Shown in pieces: positions 34,441 through 42,841 of a DNA stretch of 64,000 bases (positions are counted from its first letter, which is position 1; each line of letters begins with the position of its first letter). Where the stretch lies: assembly GCF_023734115.1 (NCBI RefSeq), contig NZ_AP025737.1, forward strand, positions 2,976,001 to 3,040,000, in the 5' to 3' direction. The DNA comes from Herbiconiux sp. L3-i23 (GTDB lineage: Bacteria; Actinomycetota; Actinomycetes; Actinomycetales; Microbacteriaceae). A model generated the notes under the pieces. The model saw only the letters and a list, made by a program, of their open reading frames with translations, ran no database searches and had not been told where the DNA came from. Position numbers and translations under genes: made by a program.

Positions 34441-34588
34441 GTAGGGCGTTCCGGGCTAGGCCGAATCCCGGGCTCATCAGACCCGCTCGGTCCTTCTCCG
34501 GTCGTCGGGCTTCTCGCGATGGATGCTACGCGCACGTTCCGGCGCGAATACCGCGTCAGAACGTGCGCGCTCGCCCGGAACGCCCTAC
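34441..34588. repeat. Nested inverted repeats related to the dispersed palindrome
   Basis: Outer arms GTAGGGCGTTCCGGGC (34441-34456) and GCCCGGAACGCCCTAC (34573-34588) are perfect 16-bp inverted repeats. Inside lies a 10-bp inverted pair GCGCACGTTC (34530-34539) and GAACGTGCGC (34559-34568). Both contain the GTTCC core of copies A-D. The left arm starts at the base after the purL stop. Confidence 0.85.
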
Positions 34589-34607
34589 ATGCCTGGGGCA
34601 GGGACGT

Positions 34608-34671
34608 GAGAACGCACGTTCCGGGCTTATGTGCCCGCCGGAACGTGCGTTCGTGCCCGCAATATCGGATT
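34608..34671 (-). repeat. Dispersed palindromic repeat, copy D
   Basis: Arms GAACGCACGTTCCGG (34609-34624 region) and CCGGAACGTGCGTTC (34638-34652 region) form a perfect stem around a short GC-rich loop, followed by the flank TGCCCGCAATATCGGAT. Orientation matches copy B. It lies with the nested repeat in the 244-base gap between convergent purL and the MFS gene. Confidence 0.88.
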
Positions 34672-34684
34672 CAGCGGGTCGGAT

Positions 34685-36226
34685 CTAGTGGGTGGCGGCG
34701 GCCGATGAGGTGTCCTGGGTCCAGGACTCCGAGGCGTTCTGCTTGGGCTTCGCGAAGAAGGCCACGATCAGTGCGCCTACCAAAGCGATCGCCGCCGGCA
34801 GCAGCAGGGTCTGGCCCATCGCGGTCGCGAAGCCGGCCTGCAGCGCCTCGGGCAGGGCGCCCGACCCGAACTCGGCGTTCGCAGAGCCGCCCGACGCTCC
34901 CGCGGGAAGCTCGGCCGCGAGGCGCGACTCGATGAGCACCGCGATCGAGGCGCTGCCGAGCACTGCCCCGATCTGACGGGTCGTGTTGAACACGCCCGAC
35001 CCCGCACCCGCGGAGCGCGGCGGGAGGTTGCGCGTCGCCGTGTTCGAGATCGGCGCCCAGATGCCGGCGTTCGCGAGGCCGAGGACGGCGCTCGGGAACA
35101 GCAGCGCCCAGATCGGGGTGTCCGGAGTGAGGATCAGCGAGTACCAGCCGAGCGCGACCGCGAGCAGCACCAGACCGGTCACCGCGAGGTTGCGCGGGTT
35201 GATGCGGTCGATGAGGCGGCCGACGACCGGTGCGAGGCCCGCCGAGATGACGGCCATCGGCACGAGCATCAGCGACGACTCGGTCGGGGTGAGGCCCCGG
35301 ACGGTCTGGAAGTAGAACACCAGCGGCAGCGACATGCTCGTGATCGCGAAGCCGACCGCGGTGATACCGGCGTTCGCGAGCGAGAAGTTGCGGTCGCGGA
35401 ACAGACCCAGCGGCAGCAGCGGCTCACCCTTGCCGACGCGCTGCCAGACCACGAACGCGGCGAGCACGACGACGCCCGCGATGATCAGCGACCAGACGGA
35501 GATCGGGCCGGCGATGGTGCCCCAGTCGTAGGTCTCGCCCTCCTGGATGCCGAAGACGAGCAGGAACATGCCGACCGCGCTTAGCACGACGCCGAGGATG
35601 TCGAACTTGTGCGAGTGGGTCGCGAGCTTCGGCACATTGCGGGCCACCAGCACGAAGGCGACGATGCCGACGGGCACGTTGATGAAGAAGATCCACTCCC
35701 AGCCGAAGCCGTCGACCAGCAGGCCGCCGAGGATCGGGCCGACGAGCGTCGCCACACCGGCGGTCGCTCCCCAGACGCCCATGGCCGCGCCGCGGTTGTT
35801 CGGCGGGAAGATGCGGGTGATGACGGCCATCGTCTGCGGCGTCATCAGCGCCGCGCCGAGTCCCTGCACCACGCGCGCGGTGATCAGCATGCCGATGTCC
35901 CCGGCGAAGCCGCACCACGCGGACGCCGCGGTGAAGACGACGAGCCCGGCGAGGTAGAGGTTCTTCGGCCCGAATCGGTCGCCGAGGCGGCCCGTGATGA
36001 GCAGGGGCACCGCGTAGGGGAGGAGGTAGGCGCTCGTCACCCAGATGACCGCGTTGATGTCGGTGTCGAGGCCGCGGAGGATGGCCGGGTTCGCCACCGA
36101 CACGATCGTGGTGTCGATCAGGATCATGAAGAATCCGAGCACCAGCGACCAGAGCGCCGGCCAGGGACGGACACCGGGGGCGATGTCGGGGGTGGGGGAC
36201 GCGGTCGTCCCGGTCTTGTCACTCAT
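34685..36226 (-). CDS. MFS transporter, DHA2 (14-TM) family
   Basis: A 513-residue drug/H+ antiporter of the EmrB/QacA type. It opens with a short cytosolic tail, then about 14 membrane helices. WVTSAYLLPYAVPLLITGRLGDRFG is motif A, and the motif C-like GPILGGLLVDGFGWEWIFFINVPVG is clear. Substrate unknown; DHA2 members export dyes, antibiotics or amphiphiles. It lies 66 bases downstream of a padR gene on the same strand, so it is probably the regulated exporter. Confidence 0.92.
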   Translation of the reverse strand: MSDKTGTTASPTPDIAPGVRPWPALWSLVLGFFMILIDTTIVSVANPAILRGLDTDINAVIWVTSAYLLPYAVPLLITGRLGDRFGPKNLYLAGLVVFTAASAWCGFAGDIGMLITARVVQGLGAALMTPQTMAVITRIFPPNNRGAAMGVWGATAGVATLVGPILGGLLVDGFGWEWIFFINVPVGIVAFVLVARNVPKLATHSHKFDILGVVLSAVGMFLLVFGIQEGETYDWGTIAGPISVWSLIIAGVVVLAAFVVWQRVGKGEPLLPLGLFRDRNFSLANAGITAVGFAITSMSLPLVFYFQTVRGLTPTESSLMLVPMAVISAGLAPVVGRLIDRINPRNLAVTGLVLLAVALGWYSLILTPDTPIWALLFPSAVLGLANAGIWAPISNTATRNLPPRSAGAGSGVFNTTRQIGAVLGSASIAVLIESRLAAELPAGASGGSANAEFGSGALPEALQAGFATAMGQTLLLPAAIALVGALIVAFFAKPKQNASESWTQDTSSAAATH

Positions 36227-36292
36227 CGAACGTGTCTTTCGTAGAAGGGGTGTGAAGGAGGAAGGCGTGTGTGAGCGCTGGCGGCGCAGGCG

Positions 36293-36844
36293 TCACCAGG
36301 CGATATCGCCGGATTCGATGCGGGCGAGCGTGGCATCGATCCAGTCGACCTGTGCGCGCAGCATGGACCGGCGGTAGGTGAGGTCGATCCAGATCTTCTC
36401 GTCGAGCGATTTCTGCCGCACGGCGGCGATCCCGTGGTCGATCGTGGCGAGCTCCTCGTCGATCCGCCGGATGCGGGAACGCAGCAGCAGCACCACGTCG
36501 GTGGCGGGAAGCAGATTCGCCTCGCTCAGGGCGAGGGCGAACTCGGGGAACTCGACGGCGGGAGTGGCGAGCATCGACGCGATCGCCGCGTCGAGTTCCT
36601 CCCTGCCGCGCTCGGTGATGCGATACGTGGTGCGTTCGGGCCGGTTGCCCTCACGGTCGACCCCCACCTCGTCGGCGAGCCCGTCGGTGTTGAGCCGTTC
36701 GATGGTTCGGTAGAGGGTTCCCGCCGAGACTCGAACGACCCTGTCCTCGCGCCGCTTCAGCATGAGCTGGAACATCTCGTAGGGGTGCATCGGCCGCTCG
36801 CTGAGAAAGGCGAGCGCCGCGACGGCGAGGGTGGGGAGGGACAT
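36293..36844 (-). CDS. PadR family regulator of the MFS exporter
   Basis: A 183-residue PadR-s1 type repressor: LAVAALAFLSERPMHPYEMFQLMLKRREDRVVRVSAGTLYRTIERLNTDGL is the winged helix, and the C-terminal half is the alpha-helical Vir-like dimerisation domain. It leads an operon with the DHA2 exporter, a common pairing where the drug relieves repression. A perfect TATTCC palindrome lies upstream. ATG 36844. Confidence 0.9.
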   Translation of the reverse strand: MSLPTLAVAALAFLSERPMHPYEMFQLMLKRREDRVVRVSAGTLYRTIERLNTDGLADEVGVDREGNRPERTTYRITERGREELDAAIASMLATPAVEFPEFALALSEANLLPATDVVLLLRSRIRRIDEELATIDHGIAAVRQKSLDEKIWIDLTYRRSMLRAQVDWIDATLARIESGDIAW

Positions 36845-36862
36845 TGCGTCTTCCGGTCGAAC

Positions 36863-36878
36863 TATTCCGCATGGAATA
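36863..36878. promoter_or_regulatory. Operator of the padR-MFS operon
   Basis: TATTCC (36863-36868) and GGAATA (36873-36878) are perfect 6-bp inverted repeats with a 4-base spacer, 18 bases before the padR ATG. The reverse-strand TATATT at 36875-36880 is a likely -10, so the site overlaps the promoter core. Confidence 0.6.
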
Positions 36879-36926
36879 TACCCGTGGAAGCCGACGATGT
36901 CGACACCCCGCGCCTAGGCTCGGAGC

Positions 36927-37313
36927 GTGCGACTCGACACCATCCACCACATCGCGATCATCGCGAGCGACTACGAGCGCTCGAAGGACTTCTACACACG
37001 GGTACTCGGGCTCGAGCTCATCGAGGAGTTCTACCGCGCCGAGCGCGACTCATGGATGGGCAAGCTCGCCGTCGGCGGACGCTACCTGGTCGAGCTCTTC
37101 TCATTCCCGTCCCCGCCGCCGCGGGCGACGTGGCCCGAGACCACAGGGCTGCGCCATTTGGCGTTCGAGGTCGACGATGTGGAATCGACGCTCGCCGAAC
37201 TCGACGAGGCCGGAGTGCGCCACGAAGAGCTGCGGACCGACCCGCACACGGGCAAGAAGATGGCGTTCTTCTTCGACCCCGACGATCAACCGCTCGAGCT
37301 CTACGAGCGCTAG
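36927..37313 (+). CDS. VOC family protein (GloA2-like)
   Basis: A 128-residue single-domain VOC protein: DTIHHIAIIASDYERSKDFYTRVLGLELIEEFYRAERDSWMGKLAV, LRHLAFEVDDVESTLAELDEAG and FFDPDDQPLELYE are typical of the YaeR/GloA2 glyoxalase-like group, with two His and two Glu as likely metal ligands. Substrate unknown. TAGGCT at 36915-36920 lies 6 bases before the GTG, a leaderless start. Its TAG stop shares a CTAG with the convergent chorismate mutase gene. Confidence 0.87.
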   Translation: MRLDTIHHIAIIASDYERSKDFYTRVLGLELIEEFYRAERDSWMGKLAVGGRYLVELFSFPSPPPRATWPETTGLRHLAFEVDDVESTLAELDEAGVRHEELRTDPHTGKKMAFFFDPDDQPLELYER

Positions 37314-37639
37314 CGCTCCTCGCCCGCGGCGATGCGCTCGTGGTGGTGGATGACCTCGGCCACCACGAAGTTGAACCACTTCTCGGCGAACACCGGGTCG
37401 AGGTTCGCCGTCGACGCGAGCGCCTTGAGTCGCGCGATCTGCTGACGCTCCCGGTCGGGATCCGCCGGGGGCAGCCCCCGCGCGGCCTTCAGCTCGCCGA
37501 CCTTCTGGGTGGCCTTGAACCGCTCGGCCAGGAGGTGGATCAGCGCGGCGTCGATGTTGTCGATGCTCTGCCGCAGCGACAGCAGCTCATCGATGGCGAA
37601 CTGATCCTCGGGCGACAACGGCTGATCCGACAGGCTCAT
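37310..37639 (-). CDS. Chorismate mutase (AroQ type)
   Basis: A 109-residue all-alpha chorismate mutase that converts chorismate to prephenate for Phe/Tyr synthesis. DELLSLRQSIDNIDAALIHLLAERFKATQKVGELKAARGLPPADPDRERQQIARLKALA carries the usual Arg, Lys and Glu active-site pattern. Cytosolic; no signal peptide. TAACCT (37646-37651, reverse strand) lies 6 bases before the ATG, a leaderless start. Confidence 0.92.
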   Translation of the reverse strand: MSLSDQPLSPEDQFAIDELLSLRQSIDNIDAALIHLLAERFKATQKVGELKAARGLPPADPDRERQQIARLKALASTANLDPVFAEKWFNFVVAEVIHHHERIAAGEER

Positions 37640-37725
37640 GCTCCGAGGTTACTGGCAGGTGCGATGCGGAAAACTCGGAACTCCGCGCGCCTGAATGTCG
37701 GCCGTAGGAGAAGTGAAGGACTGCT

Positions 37726-39051
37726 ATGACAACCGATGCGACCGAGTCGGAGACCGACACCAAGCTCAAGAAGGGCATCACCGGGCTGCTGCTGTTCGTC
37801 TTCATCCTCGGAGACGTGCTCGGCGCGGGGATCTATGCACTGATGGGCGTGCTCTCCGCCGAGGTCGGCGGCGCCCTGTGGGCACCCCTGCTCGCCGCGC
37901 TCCTCCTGGCCCTCCTGACCGCCGGCTCCTATGCCGAGCTCGCGACGAAGTACCCGCGAGCCGGAGGAGCCGCGGTCTTCGCCGAGCGGGCGTTCAAACT
38001 GCTGTGGCTGTCGTTCCTCGTCGGCTTCTCGATGCTCGCCGCCGGCGTCACCAGCGCGGCGGGACTCGCCCTCGCGTTCTCGGGCGACTACCTCTCGACC
38101 TTCATCGACGTGCCACCGGTGCTCGCCGCGATCGTCTTCCTCGCCGCCGTCGGCGCACTGAACGCGCGCGGCATCTCCGAGTCGATGCGCACGAACCTCG
38201 TCATGACGGTCATCGAGCTGAGCGGCCTCGTCATCGTGGTGATCGCGGGGGCGGTCGCGCTCGGCGGCGGCACCGGCGACGTCAGCCGTGTCGGCGAATT
38301 CCCGTCCGGGGTGAGCCCGGCCCTCGCCGTGCTGGGCGGCGCGATCATCGCCTACTACTCGTTCGTCGGGTTCGAGACGTCGGCCAACGTGATCGAAGAG
38401 GTCCGCAATCCGTCGAAGGTCTACCCTCGGGCACTGTTCGGCTCGTTGCTCGTCGCGGGCGCCGTGTACATCCTCGTGGGTCTCGCCAGTTCCATCGTGC
38501 TGCCGACGGAAGAACTGCAGGACTCGAGTGGCCCGCTGCTCGAGGTGGTCGCCGCGAGCGGTATCGCGGTCCCCGACTGGCTGTTCAGCGCGATCGCACT
38601 CGTGGCGGTGGCGAACGGCGCCCTCCTCACGATGATCATGGCCAGCCGTCTCGCGTTCGGCATGGGCGAGCAGGGGCTCCTGCCCGAGGTCTTCGGCCGT
38701 GTCCTTCCGAAGCGGCGCACCCCGTGGGTCGCGATCCTCGTGACCACCCTCGTCGCAATGGGACTCACCGCCGTCGGCGACCTCTCCACCCTCGCCGAGA
38801 CCGTCGTGCTTCTGCTGCTCTTCGTGTTCCTGAGCACCAACATCGCGGTGCTCGTGCTGCGCCGCGACACGGTGGAGCACAAGCACTTCAAAGTCTGGAG
38901 CTTCGTCCCGGTCCTGGGCGCACTGTCCTGCGTCGGCCTGCTGACGCAGCAGGCGCCCCACGTCTGGCTGTTCGGCGGCATCCTCCTCGCCGTGGGCTTC
39001 GTCCTCTACCTCGTCGCACGATTCGCCCGGCGGAAGAGCACCGCGGAATGA
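37726..39051 (+). CDS. APC family amino acid permease
   Basis: A 441-residue 12-helix transporter. GVLLFVFILGDVLGAGIYALMGVLSAEVGG-type helix 1 (VFILGDVLGAGIYALMG visible) and YAELATKYPRAGGAAVFAERAFK are the APC signature, followed by FVGFETSANVIEEVRNPSKVYPRALF. It imports or exchanges an amino acid or polyamine; substrate unknown. ATG 37726 lies behind GTGAAGGA. A strong terminator follows at 39055-39083. Confidence 0.92.
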   Translation: MTTDATESETDTKLKKGITGLLLFVFILGDVLGAGIYALMGVLSAEVGGALWAPLLAALLLALLTAGSYAELATKYPRAGGAAVFAERAFKLLWLSFLVGFSMLAAGVTSAAGLALAFSGDYLSTFIDVPPVLAAIVFLAAVGALNARGISESMRTNLVMTVIELSGLVIVVIAGAVALGGGTGDVSRVGEFPSGVSPALAVLGGAIIAYYSFVGFETSANVIEEVRNPSKVYPRALFGSLLVAGAVYILVGLASSIVLPTEELQDSSGPLLEVVAASGIAVPDWLFSAIALVAVANGALLTMIMASRLAFGMGEQGLLPEVFGRVLPKRRTPWVAILVTTLVAMGLTAVGDLSTLAETVVLLLLFVFLSTNIAVLVLRRDTVEHKHFKVWSFVPVLGALSCVGLLTQQAPHVWLFGGILLAVGFVLYLVARFARRKSTAE

Positions 39052-39054
39052 CGA

Positions 39055-39083
39055 GTGGCCCGGACTCCGCGAGTCCGGGCCAC
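39055..39083. terminator. Bidirectional terminator hairpin
   Basis: GTGGCCCGGACTC (39055-39067) and GAGTCCGGGCCAC (39071-39083) form a perfect 13-bp stem with a CGC loop, between convergent genes ending at 39051 and 39094. Confidence 0.85.
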
Positions 39084-39093
39084 CGTCTCGTCG

Positions 39094-39522
39094 TCAGGAG
39101 ACGACGGTGAGTGTCACGTCGATGTTGCCCCGCGTCGCGTTCGAGTAGGGGCAGATCTGATGCGCGGCCTCGGCGAGCTGCTGCGCCTGCTCCTCCGACA
39201 CGTTCGGCACGTAGACGTCGAGTTCGACGGCGAGGCCGAAGCCGCCCTCGCCGTTGCTGCCGATGCTGCCGATGCTGACGCTCGCCGACACCGAGGCATC
39301 GGTGGTGTCGAGCTTCTCCTGGCGGCCCGCCGCGTGCAGAGCGCCGAGGAAGCACGCGGAGTAGCCGGCGGCGAAGAGCTGCTCGGGGTTGGTCCCGTCG
39401 CCGGATCCGCCCATCTCCTTGGGCGGTCGGGTGTCGAAGTCGAGTCGGTCGTCTTCGCTGCGGATATGACCGTCGCGGCCTCCGCCGGTGGCGTGGGCGA
39501 TCGCGGTGTAGATGGCTTCCAT
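39094..39522 (-). CDS. ohr: Organic hydroperoxide resistance protein (Ohr/OsmC)
   Basis: A 142-residue thiol peroxidase that detoxifies organic hydroperoxides. The peroxidatic Cys lies in FAAGYSACFLGAL and the resolving Cys in HQICPYSNATRGN; FDTRPPKEMGGSGDGTNPEQL is the family signature. ATG at 39522 is preferred over the ATG 9 bases upstream because TAGGGT (39530-39535, reverse strand) sits 7 bases before it. No ohrR regulator is adjacent. Confidence 0.93.
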   Translation of the reverse strand: MEAIYTAIAHATGGGRDGHIRSEDDRLDFDTRPPKEMGGSGDGTNPEQLFAAGYSACFLGALHAAGRQEKLDTTDASVSASVSIGSIGSNGEGGFGLAVELDVYVPNVSEEQAQQLAEAAHQICPYSNATRGNIDVTLTVVS

Positions 39523-39588
39523 TCGCGTCACCCTAATACCGTCCGGCAGTCGCCTTTCTGAGAGCCCGCACGGGATGGGACGCCACCG

Positions 39589-40197
39589 TCAGGCGCGCAG
39601 CGCGTCGATCCGGGACACCAGATTCGCGCGCACCTCGGGCCATTCGTCGACGATGATCGAGAAGACCGCGGAGTCGCGCCACGTGCCGTCGGCGCGGATC
39701 TTGTCGCGGCGCGCGACGCCCTCGAAAGTGGCCCCGAGCTTCGCGATCGCGGCGCGCGAGTGCGTGTTCACCATGTCCGCCTGCAGCTTGACCCGTCCGA
39801 AGCCGTGCGCGAACGCGTGGTCGAGCATCAGCAGCTTCGCCTCGGGATTGACGGCGGTGCCCCACACGGAGGGCGCCCACGCCGTCCAACCGAGGTGCAC
39901 GGCCTCGCCCACGAGATCGAGGTCGCTGAGCGTCGACGTGCCGACGACCTCGCCCGATTCGACCGCTCGCGCGACGAATGTGGTGCCCGGGCCACCCCAG
40001 ACGTAGTATTCGTGTGCGAAGTCGACGAAGCCCTCGAGGGTGTCGCGGTAGCCTGCCGGCCCTCCGCCGTAGCCGCTCGCGAACACTTCGGGACGCCCGA
40101 TGGCGGCGTAGAGCTGTAAAAGATCCGTTTCGGCGATCGGCGACAACTCGATGACCCGCCCCCGCAGGACGGCGGGTTCGGGGATGCGGGCCGTCAT
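39589..40197 (-). CDS. GNAT family N-acetyltransferase
   Basis: A 202-residue acetyltransferase of the RimJ/RimL-like type. LRGRVIELSPIAETDLLQLYAAIG starts the fold, VGTSTLSDLDLVGEAVHLGWTAWAPSVWGTAVNPEAKLLMLDHAF is the acetyl-CoA region, and VNTHSRAAIAKLGATFEGVARRDKI is the usual end motif. Acceptor unknown. ATG 40197 begins 1 base after the purA stop, so it is probably co-translated with purA. Confidence 0.87.
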   Translation of the reverse strand: MTARIPEPAVLRGRVIELSPIAETDLLQLYAAIGRPEVFASGYGGGPAGYRDTLEGFVDFAHEYYVWGGPGTTFVARAVESGEVVGTSTLSDLDLVGEAVHLGWTAWAPSVWGTAVNPEAKLLMLDHAFAHGFGRVKLQADMVNTHSRAAIAKLGATFEGVARRDKIRADGTWRDSAVFSIIVDEWPEVRANLVSRIDALRA

Positions 40198-40198
40198 G

Positions 40199-41485
40199 TC
40201 AGTCGAGCAGGTCGTGCCGGACGACGATCTCGTCACGTCCGGGTCCGACGCCGATGGCCGACATCCGCGATCCGCTCATCTCCTCGAGGGCGAGGACGTA
40301 CTCCTGCGCCGCCCTCGGCAGGTCTGAGAACTCGCGTGCGCCGGTGATGTCCTCGTCCCACCCGGGAAGCTCTTCGTAGATGGGAACCGCGTGGTGGAAG
40401 TCGGTCTGCGAGACGGGGACCTCGTCGACACGGGTGCCGTCGACGTCATAGGCGACGCAGACGGGGATCTTCTCGAGCCCGGTGAGCACGTCGAGCTTCG
40501 TCAGGACGAAGTCGGTGACCCCGTTGATACGGGCCGAGTAGCGGGCGATCGGCGCGTCGTACCAGCCGGTGCGACGGGGGCGGCCGGTGGTGGTGCCGAA
40601 CTCGAAGCCGCGGGCGCGCAGCCACTCGCCCGACGCGTCGAACAGCTCGGTCGGGAAGGGTCCGGCGCCGACGCGGGTCGTGTAGGCCTTGACCACGGCG
40701 ATGACGCGGTCGATGCGGTTGGGGGCGACTCCCGAGCCGGTGGCGGCGCCGCCGCTCGTCGCGTTCGACGAGGTGACGAACGGGTAGGTGCCGTGGTCGA
40801 CGTCGAGCATCGTCGCCTGGCCGCCCTCGAAGAGGACGGTCTTGCCGTCCTCGAGTGCGCGGTTCAGCTCGAGCGACGTGTCGGCCACCATGGGGCGCAG
40901 GCGATCGGCGTAGCTCAGCAGGTCGTCGACGATCTCGTCGGCCGAGATCGCGCGACGGTTGTAGACCTTCACGAGCAGGTGGTTCTTCTGATCGAGGGCG
41001 CCCTCGACCTTCTGGCGGAGGATGCCCTCGTCGAAGATGTCCTGGATGCGGATGCCGACCCGGTTGATCTTGTCGGCATAAGTGGGGCCGATGCCGCGCC
41101 CGGTGGTACCGATCTGCCGATTGCCGAGGAACCTCTCCGTCACCTTGTCGATCGTGCGGTGGTAATGGGTGATGACGTGCGCGTTGGCGCTCACCAGCAG
41201 ACGCGAGACGTCGACACCGCGGGCACTCAGCGCGTCGAGCTCGGAGAACAGGACCTCGATGTCGACGACGACGCCGTTCGCGATCACCGGGGTGACTCCG
41301 GGGCTGAGGATGCCCGAGGGCAGCAGGTGCAGCGCGTACTTCTTGTCGCCGACCACGACCGTGTGGCCCGCGTTGTTGCCGCCGTTGAACTTCACGACGT
41401 AGTCGACGCGGCTGCCGAGGAGGTCGGTCGCCTTGCCTTTGCCTTCATCGCCCCACTGGGCGCCGATCAGCACGATGGCCGGCAT
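40199..41485 (-). CDS. purA: Adenylosuccinate synthetase
   Basis: A 428-residue GTP-dependent enzyme for the first step from IMP to AMP. The N-terminal [17 protein letters not shown] is the signature P-loop, and [32 protein letters not shown] and [12 protein letters not shown] follow. Length is normal. ATG at 41485 is set by the conserved [14 protein letters not shown] start. A promoter region shared with the divergent TetR gene includes the TetR operator at 41551-41576. Confidence 0.97.
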   Translation of the reverse strand: MPAIVLIGAQWGDEGKGKATDLLGSRVDYVVKFNGGNNAGHTVVVGDKKYALHLLPSGILSPGVTPVIANGVVVDIEVLFSELDALSARGVDVSRLLVSANAHVITHYHRTIDKVTERFLGNRQIGTTGRGIGPTYADKINRVGIRIQDIFDEGILRQKVEGALDQKNHLLVKVYNRRAISADEIVDDLLSYADRLRPMVADTSLELNRALEDGKTVLFEGGQATMLDVDHGTYPFVTSSNATSGGAATGSGVAPNRIDRVIAVVKAYTTRVGAGPFPTELFDASGEWLRARGFEFGTTTGRPRRTGWYDAPIARYSARINGVTDFVLTKLDVLTGLEKIPVCVAYDVDGTRVDEVPVSQTDFHHAVPIYEELPGWDEDITGAREFSDLPRAAQEYVLALEEMSGSRMSAIGVGPGRDEIVVRHDLLD

Positions 41486-41550
41486 GGGCCTCCCCTTCCG
41501 GTCTGGTCCGTGTACACCTGATCTTACCGAGCGCCCACCGACCATCCGTA

Positions 41551-41576
41551 TAACTTGCACACCGCTGTGCAAGTTA
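41551..41576. promoter_or_regulatory. TetR-type operator
   Basis: Arms TAACTTGCACA (41551-41561) and TGTGCAAGTTA (41566-41576) are a perfect 11-bp inverted repeat with spacer CCGC. It ends 4 bases before the tetR -10 TATCGT (41581-41586), so binding would block that promoter; the reverse strand leads to purA. Almost certainly the site of the adjacent regulator. Confidence 0.8.
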
Positions 41577-41592
41577 GGTGTATCGTTGGCCG

Positions 41593-42225
41593 GTGCCCGC
41601 CTCCTCTCCGCCTCGTCCGCTGCGACGCGACGCCGCCGCGAACCGCGACGCGCTTCTCCTCGCGGCGCGCCGCGTGCTCGCCGCCGATCCCGAGGCGCCG
41701 CTCGAGGCGATCGTCGCCGACGCCTCCCTCACGCGTCGAGCCTTCTACGGCCACTTCCCCTCGCGAGACGCGCTGCTCGTCGAGCTCGCCCGCCGCGGGG
41801 CCTCCCGCGTGGCCGACGCGGTGCGCGACGTCGAACGCGATGACACCCGCCTCACCATCGCGCTGCTCGCCGCCCGCCTCTGGCGCGAAGTCGCCGATGT
41901 GCGTGTACTGACCCAGCGCACCCTGCACGGCCCGCTCGCGGCGGAGATCGCCGAGCCCCTCGCCCCGGTGCGTGCGCTCCTCGTCCGCACCGTCGAGCGC
42001 GGCATCGCGAACGGCGAGCTCCGCCGCGACATCCCCGCCGAGACGCTCGCCCGCCTGCTCGAATCGGCCGCCCTCGCGGTGCTGGACGAGGCGGCGACCA
42101 CCGGCATGGCGAGCGACGACGCCCGGACGCTCGCGATGCGATCGACTCTGTCGACCGCCGGCCTTTCGTGGGCCGAGGCCGCGTCGTTGCTCGAAACGAC
42201 CCCCGAGCTACAGGAGGATGCGTAA
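41593..42225 (+). CDS. TetR family transcriptional regulator
   Basis: A 210-residue repressor. [50 protein letters not shown] is the TetR helix-turn-helix; the rest is the variable ligand domain. TATCGT lies 6 bases before the GTG 41593, a leaderless start, with the palindromic operator just upstream. It is the first gene of a three-gene operon ending in a YhgE/Pip membrane protein, whose expression it presumably represses. Confidence 0.92.
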   Translation: MPASSPPRPLRRDAAANRDALLLAARRVLAADPEAPLEAIVADASLTRRAFYGHFPSRDALLVELARRGASRVADAVRDVERDDTRLTIALLAARLWREVADVRVLTQRTLHGPLAAEIAEPLAPVRALLVRTVERGIANGELRRDIPAETLARLLESAALAVLDEAATTGMASDDARTLAMRSTLSTAGLSWAEAASLLETTPELQEDA

Positions 42226-42228
42226 CCG

Positions 42229-42816
42229 ATGCGTATCACCGCCGACGAGATCGCGATCGGCAGCGGGATCGCCGCCGCCCTCCCTCCGACCAGCTTCAGC
42301 TTCGCCGACGGCGAGCCGATGAGCGTCGCCGTCGACACCGCCGACCGCCCGACCGTGCTCGCCCTCGCGACGACGGGACGGATGCGGCTCGACCGGGGCA
42401 GGATGCTGGTCGACGGGCGCGTGCAGGCCTCCGAGCTGCGCCGCGCGAGTGCGATCGTCGACGCCCCGTCCGTCGCGGAACCGTCCGACGCCGTCAGCAC
42501 CCGGCATGTGGTGCACGAGGAACTCGTGATCTCGGGGCAGCCGAACTCACGCGGCGACGTCGACGCCCTCCTCGACCGCGCGGGCGCTCTCGACTACGCC
42601 GACGCCCCCCTCGGCGCCCTCCCCGGGGCGCTGCGCATCCGGCTGCTCGCCGAGTCCGCCGCGTCACGTCCGGGGGTGCGTGCCCTGGTGCTCACCTCGC
42701 CGGAACGACACGGCGGCGATCCTCGGGACCTCGCCGGGCTCGTCGCCGAGCTCTCCGACCGCGGCTTCGCCGTGCTCACCCTCACCTCGGCCGTCGCCGC
42801 CCGAGCCCTCTCCTGA
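42229..42816 (+). CDS. Degenerate ABC-ATPase-like protein lacking a Walker A motif
   Basis: A 195-residue protein in the middle of the TetR operon, 3 bases after tetR. Its layout mimics an ABC ATPase: SFSFADGEPMSVAVDTADRP takes the place before a P-loop, but GxxGxGKS is absent; MRLDRGRMLVDGR resembles the post-P-loop strand; RALVLTSPERHGGDPRDLAGLVAELSDRGFAVLTLT resembles Walker B and the switch region. It may be an inactive partner of the YhgE/Pip protein. Function not recognised; the ABC relation is inference. Confidence 0.7.
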   Translation: MRITADEIAIGSGIAAALPPTSFSFADGEPMSVAVDTADRPTVLALATTGRMRLDRGRMLVDGRVQASELRRASAIVDAPSVAEPSDAVSTRHVVHEELVISGQPNSRGDVDALLDRAGALDYADAPLGALPGALRIRLLAESAASRPGVRALVLTSPERHGGDPRDLAGLVAELSDRGFAVLTLTSAVAARALS

Positions 42817-42841
42817 ACCAGCACGACTTAGGAATCGACGG

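Noticed and set aside
15620-34671. CRISPR or other regular array
   Set aside because: The palindromes are kilobases apart with genes between; no regular spacers.
12972-41485. A purine biosynthesis island gained by transfer
   Set aside because: Base composition matches the backbone and scattered pur genes in this order are usual in actinobacteria.
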